This document shows, piece after piece, positions 7,579 to 15,345 of a DNA stretch of 64,000 nt. The DNA comes from Microbacterium cremeum. GTDB lineage: Bacteria > Actinomycetota > Actinomycetes > Actinomycetales > Microbacteriaceae. Below the pieces are notes generated by a model. The model did no database searches, had not been told where the DNA came from, and worked only from the letters and a program-made list of their open reading frames with translations. The translations under genes and the position numbers were made by a program. Positions within the stretch are counted from its first letter, which is position 1; each line of letters opens with the position of its first letter. The stretch spans positions 3,410,001 to 3,474,000 of the forward strand of contig NZ_CP063812.1 in the NCBI RefSeq assembly GCF_015277855.1, in the 5' to 3' direction.

Positions 7579-9450
7579 TCAGGGCGTGACGATGTTGAAG
7601 TCCGAGTCGCCCTGGTCGAGGACCTCGAGCAGCTGCGTCAGCACTGCGATGTCGCCACGCACCTCGATCCCGTCGGACTCGGCGTCGCCGCCGGCGAGGA
7701 GCATCAGCCGCGGCTTGGTCAGCGTGAGCGCGAGCGGCGTCGACGCGTCAGGCTCTCGCTCGACGTACACGAGCACGCCGTTGCCGAGCGTCAGGTGGAA
7801 GCTGCGCCCCAGGTCCGACAGGGTGACGTCGATGGCGAGCGACAGGTCCCACGCCTTCGGGCCGTTCACACGGATCGCCACCGCGTCGAAGAGCTGCTCC
7901 GGTGTGAGCTGGGCGAGGATGAGCGGTGCGTTGGTCTGCGTCGGCGTACCGAAGTTGCCCTCGCGCAGCTCGGTCGCGCCGGATAGGAAGAAGTTGCGCC
8001 ACGTGCCGTTCTCGGCGCCGTAGGCGAGCTGCTCGAGCGTGTCGGCGTACAGCGTGCGCGCCGCAGCGTGGTTCTCGTCGGCGAACACCGCATGATCGAG
8101 GAGCGTCGCGGCCCAGCGGTAGTCGCCCGCCTCGAAAGCCTCCCCCGCCAGCTCCACGACACGGTCGACGCCGCCGATCGCGGCGACGTAGCGTTCGGCG
8201 AGCGGCTTCGGCGGGTGCGGCCAGAGGCGTGCAGGATTGCCGTCGAACCAGCCCATGTAGCGCTGGTAGATCGCCTTGACGTTGTGGCTCACCGAGCCGT
8301 AGTAGCCGTGAGTGCTCCACGACGCCTCCAGCGCCGGCGGCATCTGGATCATCTCGGCGATCTCGGCTCCGGTGTAACCCTGGTTCAGCAGTCGCAGCGT
8401 CTGATCGTGCAGGTATCCGTACAGGTCGCGCTGGATCGCGAGGAACTTCTTGATCTCGGCGTTGCCCCACGTCGGCCAGTGGTGCGACGTGAAGACCACC
8501 TCTGCCTCGCCGCCGAACCGCTCGATCGCCTCCGTGAGGTAGCGCGACCACACGTGCGGGTCGCGCACGAGGGCGCCGCGCAGCGTCAGCAGGTTGTGCA
8601 GTGTATGCGTGGCGTTCTCCGCCATGCACAGCGCACGGTAGCGCGGGAGGTAGAAGTGCATCTCGGACGGCGCCTCGGTGCCCGGTGCCATCTGGAACTC
8701 GAACTCGACGCCGTCGAGCGTGTGCGTCTCGCCCGTCGTCGTCACCTCGATCGACGGCGGCAGGATCGTCGCCTCACCGATCGACGTGGTCTGGCCGAGG
8801 CCGGCACCGACCGCGCCCTTCGGGCCGCGGGCCAGCGCCGCGCCGTACATGTACCCCGCGCGGCGAGCCATGGCCACGCCCGCATACACGTTCTCGGCCA
8901 CCGAGTGCTCCAGGAAACCTTCGGGCGCGAGGATCTCCACGCGGCCGGAGGTCACGTCGTCCGCACTCACGAAGCCGAGCACGCCGCCGAAGTGGTCGAT
9001 GTGGCTGTGCGTGAAGATGACCGCTTTCACCGCACGGTCGCCCCGGTGGCGGCGATAGAGCTCGAGCGCGGCGGCGCCGGTCTCTTTCGAGATGAGCGGG
9101 TCGACGACGATCACCCCGGTGTCGCCCTCGATGAACGACATCACCGACAGGTCGAGTCCGCGCACCTGGTAGAGCCCCTCGACGACCTCGAACAGACCGT
9201 GCTTGGCGACGAGCTTGGATTGGCGCCAGAGGCTCGGGTTGACCGAGTCGGGCGCATCGCCCTGGATGAAGTCGTAGGTCGAGGCATCCCACACCACGTC
9301 CCCGGCCGCGTTGCGGATCTTCGGGTCGTCGAGCGTGCCGATGAACCCGCGGTCGGCGGCCGCGAAGTCATCGATGTCGTCGAAGGGCAGTGATGCCCGC
9401 AGGCTCGCCTGTGCCTCACGGATCGATGCTTCCGGTTCCCGCTGCTGCAT
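7579..9450 (-). CDS. Alkyl/aryl-sulfatase, SdsA/YjcS type (metallo-beta-lactamase fold)
   Basis: This 623-residue enzyme is predicted to hydrolyse primary alkyl sulfate esters to alcohol and sulfate. The zinc motif THSHIDH is at about residues 147-153, followed by AENATHTLHN and FTSHHWP, which match the other metal ligands of SdsA1-like enzymes. The dimerisation helix region and the C-terminal sterol-carrier-like domain are both present. Unlike the secreted SdsA1 it has no signal peptide, so it should act in the cytoplasm. The frame runs on to 10245, but the ATG at 9450 follows AGGGAG and starts right where homology begins. It is the last gene of a CUT1 operon, 101 bases after the permease. 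Confidence 0.9.
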   Translation of the reverse strand: MQQREPEASIREAQASLRASLPFDDIDDFAAADRGFIGTLDDPKIRNAAGDVVWDASTYDFIQGDAPDSVNPSLWRQSKLVAKHGLFEVVEGLYQVRGLDLSVMSFIEGDTGVIVVDPLISKETGAAALELYRRHRGDRAVKAVIFTHSHIDHFGGVLGFVSADDVTSGRVEILAPEGFLEHSVAENVYAGVAMARRAGYMYGAALARGPKGAVGAGLGQTTSIGEATILPPSIEVTTTGETHTLDGVEFEFQMAPGTEAPSEMHFYLPRYRALCMAENATHTLHNLLTLRGALVRDPHVWSRYLTEAIERFGGEAEVVFTSHHWPTWGNAEIKKFLAIQRDLYGYLHDQTLRLLNQGYTGAEIAEMIQMPPALEASWSTHGYYGSVSHNVKAIYQRYMGWFDGNPARLWPHPPKPLAERYVAAIGGVDRVVELAGEAFEAGDYRWAATLLDHAVFADENHAAARTLYADTLEQLAYGAENGTWRNFFLSGATELREGNFGTPTQTNAPLILAQLTPEQLFDAVAIRVNGPKAWDLSLAIDVTLSDLGRSFHLTLGNGVLVYVEREPDASTPLALTLTKPRLMLLAGGDAESDGIEVRGDIAVLTQLLEVLDQGDSDFNIVTP

Positions 9451-9464
9451 GTTTCTCGCTCCCT

Positions 9465-9484
9465 GGATCGATCCGTCGTACGAC
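9465..9484. promoter_or_regulatory. Adjacent palindromes upstream of the sulfatase
   Basis: GGATCGATCC (9465-9474) is followed directly by GTCGTACGAC (9475-9484). Both are perfect 10-bp palindromes in the gap before the sulfatase. A short stem, GCCCTC-GGC-GAGGGC, follows at 9527-9541 nearer the permease stop. They could form an internal regulatory site; this is weak. Confidence 0.25.
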
Positions 9485-9551
9485 CACCCAGTCTGTCTGG
9501 CGCCTCGCGCCTGGGCAACTGTCCTCGCCCTCGGCGAGGGCATCGGGCGGA

Positions 9552-10460
9552 TCACTTCTCGGCGCCGGCCACCATCCCCTTGATGAAGTACCGCTGCAGC
9601 ATGAGGTAGACCGCCAGCACAGGGATCACCGAGATGAGGGCCGCCGCCGCGGCGGCGCCGAGGTCGCTGCCGGAACTCGCGAAGAACGTGCCGATGGCGG
9701 GGGCGATCGTGCGCATCTCCGGCGCACGCATCAGATAGACGCTGAGCGCGTACTCGTTCCACACCGCGACGCCGGTGAGGATCACCACGGTCGCGGTGAC
9801 GGGTTTGAGCATCGGCACCACGACCTGGAACAGGATCCGCACCGGCCCGGCGCCGTCCACCGACGCGGCCTCCTCGATCGAGACCGGCAGCCCGCGCATG
9901 AAGGACGCGTAGAGGAACACGCTCAGCGGAAGCTGCGTCGCGACCATCACGAGGATCGTGCCCCAGTAGGTGTTGATCGCGTGCAGCCCGTTGAGCATCG
10001 TGTACAGAGGCACGAGGATGCTGAGCGGCGGCACCATGATGAGCCCGATCATGAGCAGCATCACGCCGCGGTTCACGACCGTGGTGCGGCGCGCGAGAGG
10101 GTACGCGGCGAGCGCCCCGAGCACGCACACGAGCACGGTACTGGCGACCGTGACGATCGCACTGTTGCCGATCGCGCCCAGCACGTTTCCGCGGTCGATC
10201 GCGTTGACGTAGTTCTCCCAGTAGATCTGGGTCGGCGGCAGCCACTGCGAAGACAGGTCGGTCCGGGGCTTCAGCGACGTGGTGACCGCGATGTAGAACG
10301 GCAGCAGCTGGACGAGGGATGCCGCGACCAGCCCGACGCCGATCGCTATGCGCGCCGCCGTGCCGCCGCGACGCGGCGGCGTGTCATCGTGATGGCCGAC
10401 GACGATCGTGCGGGTCGAGGCCGTCGTTTCGCCGGCCGTGCGGGAGATGGTCGAGGTCAT
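9552..10460 (-). CDS. Carbohydrate ABC transporter permease, MalG-type
   Basis: This 302-residue CUT1 permease has a TTSLKPRTDL segment after the first helix and the ATPase-contacting loop SIEEAASVDGAG followed by VVVPMLKP. About six helices are visible. The ATG at 10460 overlaps the previous permease stop as ATGA; the open frame upstream of it (to 10745) is only the shadow of that permease. It forms the transmembrane pore with the MalF-type subunit and precedes the sulfatase gene. Confidence 0.94.
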   Translation of the reverse strand: MTSTISRTAGETTASTRTIVVGHHDDTPPRRGGTAARIAIGVGLVAASLVQLLPFYIAVTTSLKPRTDLSSQWLPPTQIYWENYVNAIDRGNVLGAIGNSAIVTVASTVLVCVLGALAAYPLARRTTVVNRGVMLLMIGLIMVPPLSILVPLYTMLNGLHAINTYWGTILVMVATQLPLSVFLYASFMRGLPVSIEEAASVDGAGPVRILFQVVVPMLKPVTATVVILTGVAVWNEYALSVYLMRAPEMRTIAPAIGTFFASSGSDLGAAAAAALISVIPVLAVYLMLQRYFIKGMVAGAEK

Positions 10461-11392
10461 ACGTCGAGCCTGTTCCGGTTGAGCATCGTGTTGAGCACGA
10501 GGGTGAACACCGCGATCAGCACGAACAGGGCGACCCCGATGGCGGACGCGTACCCGGCATTCTGATTGTCGAAGTAGACCTTGCTGATGAGCGTCGACAC
10601 CGAGTTGGTGGAGTAGCCCGGACCGCCGCCGGTGAGCACCTGGATGATGTCGAACAGCTTCAGACCGCCGATGAGGTTCAGCACGATGCTGGTGGCGAAC
10701 GCCGGCTGCAGAAGCGGCACGGTCACATGACGGAACTGCTGCCACGCGCTGGCACCGTCCAACCGTGCCGCTTCGAGGTACATCACCGGGATCGATTGGA
10801 GTCCGGCGAGATAGATCACCATCGAGATGCCGACGAACTGGAGCGAGTTGACGATCACGATCACGGCGATCGCGGTGGTCGAGTCGGCGAGCCAGGCGAC
10901 CCGCTCACCGCCGAAGGCGACGACGATGTCGTTGAGGCCGCCCGTGTTGTACGCGAAGAACAGGTAGTACATCGTGCCCATGACGATGGGCGACACCAGC
11001 ACGGGGAGGTAGATGACAGCGCGTGCGATGCCGCGTCCGCGGATGGCGCGATCCAGCGCCAGCGCGAGGGCGAGGCCGATCACCTGCTGCACGATCGTGC
11101 TGCCGAAGCCGTAGACGATCGTGTTGACGAGAGCCGTATGGAAGTTCGGATCGGAGAACAGCCGCGCGTAGTTGTCGGCGCCGACGAACGCGCGGGCGGC
11201 GCTGTAGCCGTTCCAGTTCGTGAACGAGATCCCGATGCCGTTGATGAGCGGAAGGATCGTGAAGACACCGACGAGCGCGAGGGCCGGCAGGTAGAACACG
11301 TTCAGGCCCGCCCGGGCGAATCGCGGTCCGGTCGCACGCCCGCGGCGCGGTCGGGCCGTCGGCATTCGGAGCGGGGAGGACGTCGTTGTCAC
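10457..11392 (-). CDS. Carbohydrate ABC transporter permease, MalF-type
   Basis: This 311-residue permease has an Arg-rich cytoplasmic N-terminus (PRRGRATGPR), a first helix at about residues 29-50, and the EAA loop YLEAARLDGASAWQQF. It starts at GTG 11392. It stands 61 bases downstream of its binding-protein gene with a strong hairpin between, and overlaps the next permease by ATGA. The same gene order and hairpin occur in the first ABC operon of the window. Confidence 0.94.
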   Translation of the reverse strand: MTTTSSPLRMPTARPRRGRATGPRFARAGLNVFYLPALALVGVFTILPLINGIGISFTNWNGYSAARAFVGADNYARLFSDPNFHTALVNTIVYGFGSTIVQQVIGLALALALDRAIRGRGIARAVIYLPVLVSPIVMGTMYYLFFAYNTGGLNDIVVAFGGERVAWLADSTTAIAVIVIVNSLQFVGISMVIYLAGLQSIPVMYLEAARLDGASAWQQFRHVTVPLLQPAFATSIVLNLIGGLKLFDIIQVLTGGGPGYSTNSVSTLISKVYFDNQNAGYASAIGVALFVLIAVFTLVLNTMLNRNRLDV

Positions 11393-11411
11393 GGCGCAGC
11401 CTTTCGGGGAT

Positions 11412-11449
11412 CGTGAGGGCGGTCCACCGGTGGCCGGACCGCCCTCACG
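11412..11449 (-). promoter_or_regulatory. Strong intercistronic hairpin in the ABC operon
   Basis: A perfect 14-bp stem (CGTGAGGGCGGTCC / GGACCGCCCTCACG) with a 10-base loop fills the gap between the binding-protein stop and the permease start. No U-tract follows. A role in message protection or partial termination, raising the ratio of binding protein to permease, is inferred from its position. Confidence 0.6.
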
Positions 11450-11453
11450 GGGA

Positions 11454-12701
11454 TCACTGGGCGAACAGGCTGTCGAAGTCGGCCGCCATCTGCTCGACGG
11501 CGGACCCGACCGCGCCTTGACCGGTGATCACGCTGTCGGTCGTCGACACCATCGTGTCCCACATGCCGTTGGGCAGGTACACGCGGTCGAAGTACGGCAG
11601 CAGCGGGTAGTCGCCGCTGGCGACGAACTGGTCATAACTGGCCTGCAGCATGCCGAGGTCGCTCGTGGCGTTCGTGAGACCCGGGATGCCGCCCACCGCG
11701 CTCGCGAGCTGGGAGAGGTTCGCGGGATCGGCCAGGAAGGCCAGGTAGTCCAGCGCCTGCTCCTTGTGGGCGGAGTCCTTCGCGACGCCGAACGCACGGC
11801 CCTCACCGCCGACGAGGAAGGGGGAACCCACATCGCTCGGGATGGGCATATAGCCCAACTCAGCGTCGGGGTTGAAGCCCAGCGCCGTGGTGACGAGATA
11901 GTTCTGCACCATGACGAACGCCGTCGTCCCCTCTGCCAGCGACCGGCCGAGATCGTCCATCGTCGCCGACGAGTAGTCGGGATTGAAGTAGCCGGCGGCC
12001 TGCCATTGCGCCACATCGTCGAGCAGATCGGCGTAGCCGTCGTTCTGGAACTCGCCGTCGAGGAAGCCGTCGAGCTGGTCGTCGGTGAACCCGCCCGACG
12101 CCATGAAGTCGGCGATGTTGCCGGCGAACCACGAGTCCTTGCCGCTGGACGAGAGGGGAATCACGCCTGCCGCGTCGAGCGTGGCGAGCGCGTCGGTGAA
12201 CGACGCCCAGTCCTCGAGAGACGCCGGGTCGATCCCCGCTGCCTCGAGCACCGATGCGTTGTACACGATGCCGGCGACGTCGGTGTCGATCGGAAGTGCG
12301 AAGAACTCCCCGTCGTCGTTCTGCATCGCGGGGGCGAGGGCGGGGTTGAAGTCCTTCGCCCACGGCTGGGCGTCCAGCGGCTCGAGGAACTCGGAGTAGC
12401 GCAGGAGGGACCAGCCGTGCGTCGCCCAGATGTCGGGCACATCGCCGGACGCGAGGCGCACCTTGATGTCGGCCTCGTAGGTGTCGGTGGACGGCACGAG
12501 CTCGATGTCGACGCCGGGATTCTCGGCTTCGTACGCATCGGTGATCTCGGTGAGCACGACGAGGATCGGGTCGGTGGCGCCGAGGTTCGTCTGGAACTCG
12601 ATCTTCGCGGTATCGGAGCCGGAGCCGGAGCCGCCGGCACAGCCGGTCACAGCCAGAGCGATCGCGGCGATGCCGACGATCGGTGCCAATGGTGACTTCA
12701 T
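11454..12701 (-). CDS. Extracellular sugar-binding lipoprotein, CUT1
   Basis: This 415-residue lipoprotein starts MKSPLAPIVGIAAIALAV with lipobox VTGC. The mature protein has family 1 features (DAYEAENPGVDIELVPSTDT, GTTAFVMVQNYL, GGIPGLTNA). The ATG at 12701 is chosen because AGGAAAG stands just upstream; a GTG five codons earlier is possible. It is the first gene of the operon with two permeases and the alkylsulfatase, divergent from an oxidoreductase. The ligand is unknown; a sulfated or glycosylated compound would fit the last gene of the operon. Confidence 0.92.
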   Translation of the reverse strand: MKSPLAPIVGIAAIALAVTGCAGGSGSGSDTAKIEFQTNLGATDPILVVLTEITDAYEAENPGVDIELVPSTDTYEADIKVRLASGDVPDIWATHGWSLLRYSEFLEPLDAQPWAKDFNPALAPAMQNDDGEFFALPIDTDVAGIVYNASVLEAAGIDPASLEDWASFTDALATLDAAGVIPLSSSGKDSWFAGNIADFMASGGFTDDQLDGFLDGEFQNDGYADLLDDVAQWQAAGYFNPDYSSATMDDLGRSLAEGTTAFVMVQNYLVTTALGFNPDAELGYMPIPSDVGSPFLVGGEGRAFGVAKDSAHKEQALDYLAFLADPANLSQLASAVGGIPGLTNATSDLGMLQASYDQFVASGDYPLLPYFDRVYLPNGMWDTMVSTTDSVITGQGAVGSAVEQMAADFDSLFAQ

Positions 12702-12918
12702 CGTCTTTCCTAACACTCGGGTGCGTTTGTGATGACGGCGGCGGAACCTGCCGACAACGGGTCAGGTTACCCGCGTAGACCACAGACCGCAAGACCGTTA
12801 TGAGTTCTTGATTTTCGGCGAGAAAACGGCGACAACAGACTGGTTGACGCGCGTAGATTCTTCGTGTCACACTTCCATGGTCGGCAAGCCGCCGACCTCA
12901 CACTCAAGAGGAATCGCC
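12702..12918. promoter_or_regulatory. Divergent promoter region between ABC/sulfatase operon and oxidoreductase
   Basis: The 217-base gap holds a 5-bp inverted repeat, TTTTC-GGCGA-GAAAA (12812-12826), overlapping a direct repeat of CGGCGAnAA. A -35-like TTGACG (12844-12849) is oriented toward the oxidoreductase. These are candidates for control by the LacI protein encoded downstream. No clear -10 could be fixed. Confidence 0.35.
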
Positions 12919-14148
12919 ATGGCCTTCTCCCTGGGCATCGTCGGCGCCGGCCAGTTCGCCGGTCAATTCGCCACCCTGTTCCACCACCACCCCGGCATCG
13001 CGGCCGTCTACGTCACGGACGTGCTCGCGGACCGTGCCGACGGTCTCGTCGCACAGGCGGGCATCGCCGGCAGCTTCGAGAGCTTCGACGCGATGCTGGC
13101 ATCGGACGCGGTCGACGCCGTCGCGATCTTCACGCAGCGCTGGACGCACGGTCCACTCGTGGTGAGGGCACTCCGCGCCGGCAAGCACGTCTATTCCGCT
13201 GTGCCGATGGCGATCAGCCTGGAAGAGATCTCGGCGATCATCGATGCAGTGCGCGAGACCGGGCTCACCTACATGATGGGCGAGACGAGCTACTACAACC
13301 CGGCGACCGTCTTCGCACGAGGCAAGCGCGAGAGCGGCGAGTTCGGACGCCTCTTCTACGCCGAAGGCGACTACGTCCACGACATGGACCTCGGCTTCTA
13401 CGACGCCTACCGCTATTCCGGCGGCGAGAACTGGAGGGCCACCGCCAGCTATCCGCCGCTGTGGTACCCCACGCACTCGATCGGAGGAGTCCTCGGCGCC
13501 TGGCCGACGCATGCGGTGGCCGTCTCGGCCGTAGGCGTCGTGGACGATCGCGGCGACGGCGTCTTCGACCGGAGCGTCAGCCAGTTCGACAACGACTTCT
13601 CCAACGCGACAGCCCTGTTCGAGCTGGCGGCGGGTGGGTCGATGCGCATCAATGAGTTCCGCCGCGTGGGGTTCCCCTCGCATCGGCGCGAATCCCGTTT
13701 CCGCTGGTTCGGCACCGAGGGCACCTTCGAGCAGGTGACGACGGCGTCGTTCTGGCAGACGCGCGAAAGCGTCGACGACGTGTCGAGCCTCATCGACACG
13801 CACGCGTCCATCTCGCACGACGATCCGTCGCTCGCCCACGTCTCGCCGGCCCTTCGGGATGCCTTCGTGTCGGGCTACGCGCCGATCCACGACCTCGGGC
13901 GCATCCCGGCCGAGCTGCGCGGTCTGCACAACGGCCACGAAGGGAGCCACCACTTCCTGGTGGACGACTTCGTGCGCGCCGTGGCGTCGCAGACACTGCC
14001 TCCGGTCAACGCCTGGACCGCGGCGCGGTTCACGCTCCCCGGAATCATCGCGCACGAATCGGCGCGCCGCGGCGGGGAGCGACTGATCGTGCCTGATCTC
14101 GGCGATGCTGTGGGCAGTGTCGCACCGCTCGAGGTCGCGACCGCGTGA
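12919..14148 (+). CDS. Gfo/Idh/MocA-family oxidoreductase
   Basis: This 409-residue NAD(P)-dependent enzyme has an N-terminal Rossmann fold (LGIVGAGQFAGQFATLF, residues 4-20). Where the family usually has EKP, it has KHVYSAVPMA. The C-terminal alpha/beta domain carries RYSGGENWRATASYPP and THSIGG, in the position of the substrate-binding histidine. The loss of the EKP lysine is notable, since that residue usually contacts the nicotinamide; chemistry or cofactor orientation may differ. The ATG at 12919 follows AAGAGGAA, while the longer frame from 12808 crosses the promoter. It probably oxidises or isomerises the imported carbohydrate. Confidence 0.88.
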   Translation: MAFSLGIVGAGQFAGQFATLFHHHPGIAAVYVTDVLADRADGLVAQAGIAGSFESFDAMLASDAVDAVAIFTQRWTHGPLVVRALRAGKHVYSAVPMAISLEEISAIIDAVRETGLTYMMGETSYYNPATVFARGKRESGEFGRLFYAEGDYVHDMDLGFYDAYRYSGGENWRATASYPPLWYPTHSIGGVLGAWPTHAVAVSAVGVVDDRGDGVFDRSVSQFDNDFSNATALFELAAGGSMRINEFRRVGFPSHRRESRFRWFGTEGTFEQVTTASFWQTRESVDDVSSLIDTHASISHDDPSLAHVSPALRDAFVSGYAPIHDLGRIPAELRGLHNGHEGSHHFLVDDFVRAVASQTLPPVNAWTAARFTLPGIIAHESARRGGERLIVPDLGDAVGSVAPLEVATA

Positions 14149-14186
14149 AACCGGGCGCCTCCGGGCGATCGGCGAGAGGATCCCGT

Positions 14187-15212
14187 ATGGACGAGCACCT
14201 GATGCCCCGCAAGGTCACACGCGCCGATGTCGCGCGCCTCAGCGGCGTGAGCACGGCCGTCGTGAGCTACGTGCTCAACGACGGCCCGAAGCCGGTCGCG
14301 AAGGTGACGCGCGAGCGGGTGCTCGAGGCGGTCCGCGTGCTCGGATACCGCCCGAACGCGGCCGCCCGTGCGCTATCGCGGGGAACCGCCGACACGATCG
14401 GCATGATCGTGGTCGACAGCCGCAACCCGTTCTTCGCACAGCTGCTGCACGCGCTCGATCGCGCGAGCGTCCGCAACGGCCGCTCACTGCTCATCGTGAA
14501 CAGCGATCGCGAGCGCCAATCCGCCGTCGATCAGGTGCACGACCTCCTCGCCCGGCAGGTCGGCGGGCTGATCCTCGCCGACGTGCTCACCGATACCGAG
14601 CAGGAGATCGTCGCCTCCCTCGGGGTCCCCGCGCTGCTCATCAACCAGTACACCGGCTCGGGCGGGCTCCTGCCGGCGATGGGGGTGGATTTCCGCGCCG
14701 GCGCGCGCCAAGCGGTGGACCACGTGATCGGCCACGGCTACCGTGACGTGGCGTTCGTGGGCGGCGCACTCGCGATCGACCAGCGCGAGCGCGGCTGGGC
14801 GGATGCCCTCCGCGATGCCGGCCTTCCGCTCGGCCAGAGCGTGCACGCGCCGTTCTCGTACGAGGGCGGGCTGTCGGCAGGGCGGGCGATCGCCGAGGCC
14901 GACCGCCGCCCGCGCGCGGTGTTCGCAGCATCCGACCAGATCGCGATAGGCCTGCTCGCGGCATTCGCCGACGCGGGTCTGCGCGTCCCCGACGACATCG
15001 CCGTCGTCTCGTTCGACGGCATCGCCGAGGCGGCCTACACGCGCCCCGCCCTCACCACCGTCGCGCAGCCGATCGCCGAGATGGCGGATGCCGCCATCCG
15101 GCGCCTCGTCGACGGCGCGGGCGATCCGGGTTACACGACCTTCCCGACGGAACTTCTGATCAGACGTTCGTGCGGATGCGACCCCTCCATGGACGCGCCG
15201 CCGACCACCTGA
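14187..15212 (+). CDS. LacI-family transcriptional regulator
   Basis: This 341-residue repressor has the helix-turn-helix VTRADVARLSGVSTAVVSYV near residues 9-28, a hinge with ALSRGT, and an effector domain (FAASDQIAIGLLAAFADAG, VVSFDGIAEAAYTRPALTTV). The ATG at 14187 follows AGAGGA at good spacing; a GTG at 14145 overlapping the oxidoreductase stop is the alternative. The C-terminus ends in SCGC, seen in many actinobacterial members. It is probably co-transcribed with the oxidoreductase and controls the flanking uptake and hydrolase genes. Confidence 0.92.
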   Translation: MDEHLMPRKVTRADVARLSGVSTAVVSYVLNDGPKPVAKVTRERVLEAVRVLGYRPNAAARALSRGTADTIGMIVVDSRNPFFAQLLHALDRASVRNGRSLLIVNSDRERQSAVDQVHDLLARQVGGLILADVLTDTEQEIVASLGVPALLINQYTGSGGLLPAMGVDFRAGARQAVDHVIGHGYRDVAFVGGALAIDQRERGWADALRDAGLPLGQSVHAPFSYEGGLSAGRAIAEADRRPRAVFAASDQIAIGLLAAFADAGLRVPDDIAVVSFDGIAEAAYTRPALTTVAQPIAEMADAAIRRLVDGAGDPGYTTFPTELLIRRSCGCDPSMDAPPTT

Positions 15213-15254
<42 letters not shown>

Positions 15255-15289
15255 CAGTCCCACAGACCCGATATCGACCCACCCACAGC

Positions 15290-15326
15290 GGTTCCGCGCG
15301 CCTGCGAGGGCGCTGGTTCCGCGCGC
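15290..15326 (+). repeat. Direct repeat pair before the secreted hydrolase
   Basis: GGTTCCGCGCGC occurs twice (15290-15301 and 15315-15326), 25 bp apart, just upstream of the ribosome site. It may be a regulator site or part of the leader structure; CAGCG and CGCTG flank the interval. Confidence 0.4.
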
Positions 15327-15345
15327 GTTCTCGAGGAGGAGAGCT

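Noticed and set aside
9451..10245. Upstream extension of the alkylsulfatase frame into the permease gene
   Set aside because: The added 265 codons are a shadow of the permease. The family homology and ribosome site both place the start at 9450.
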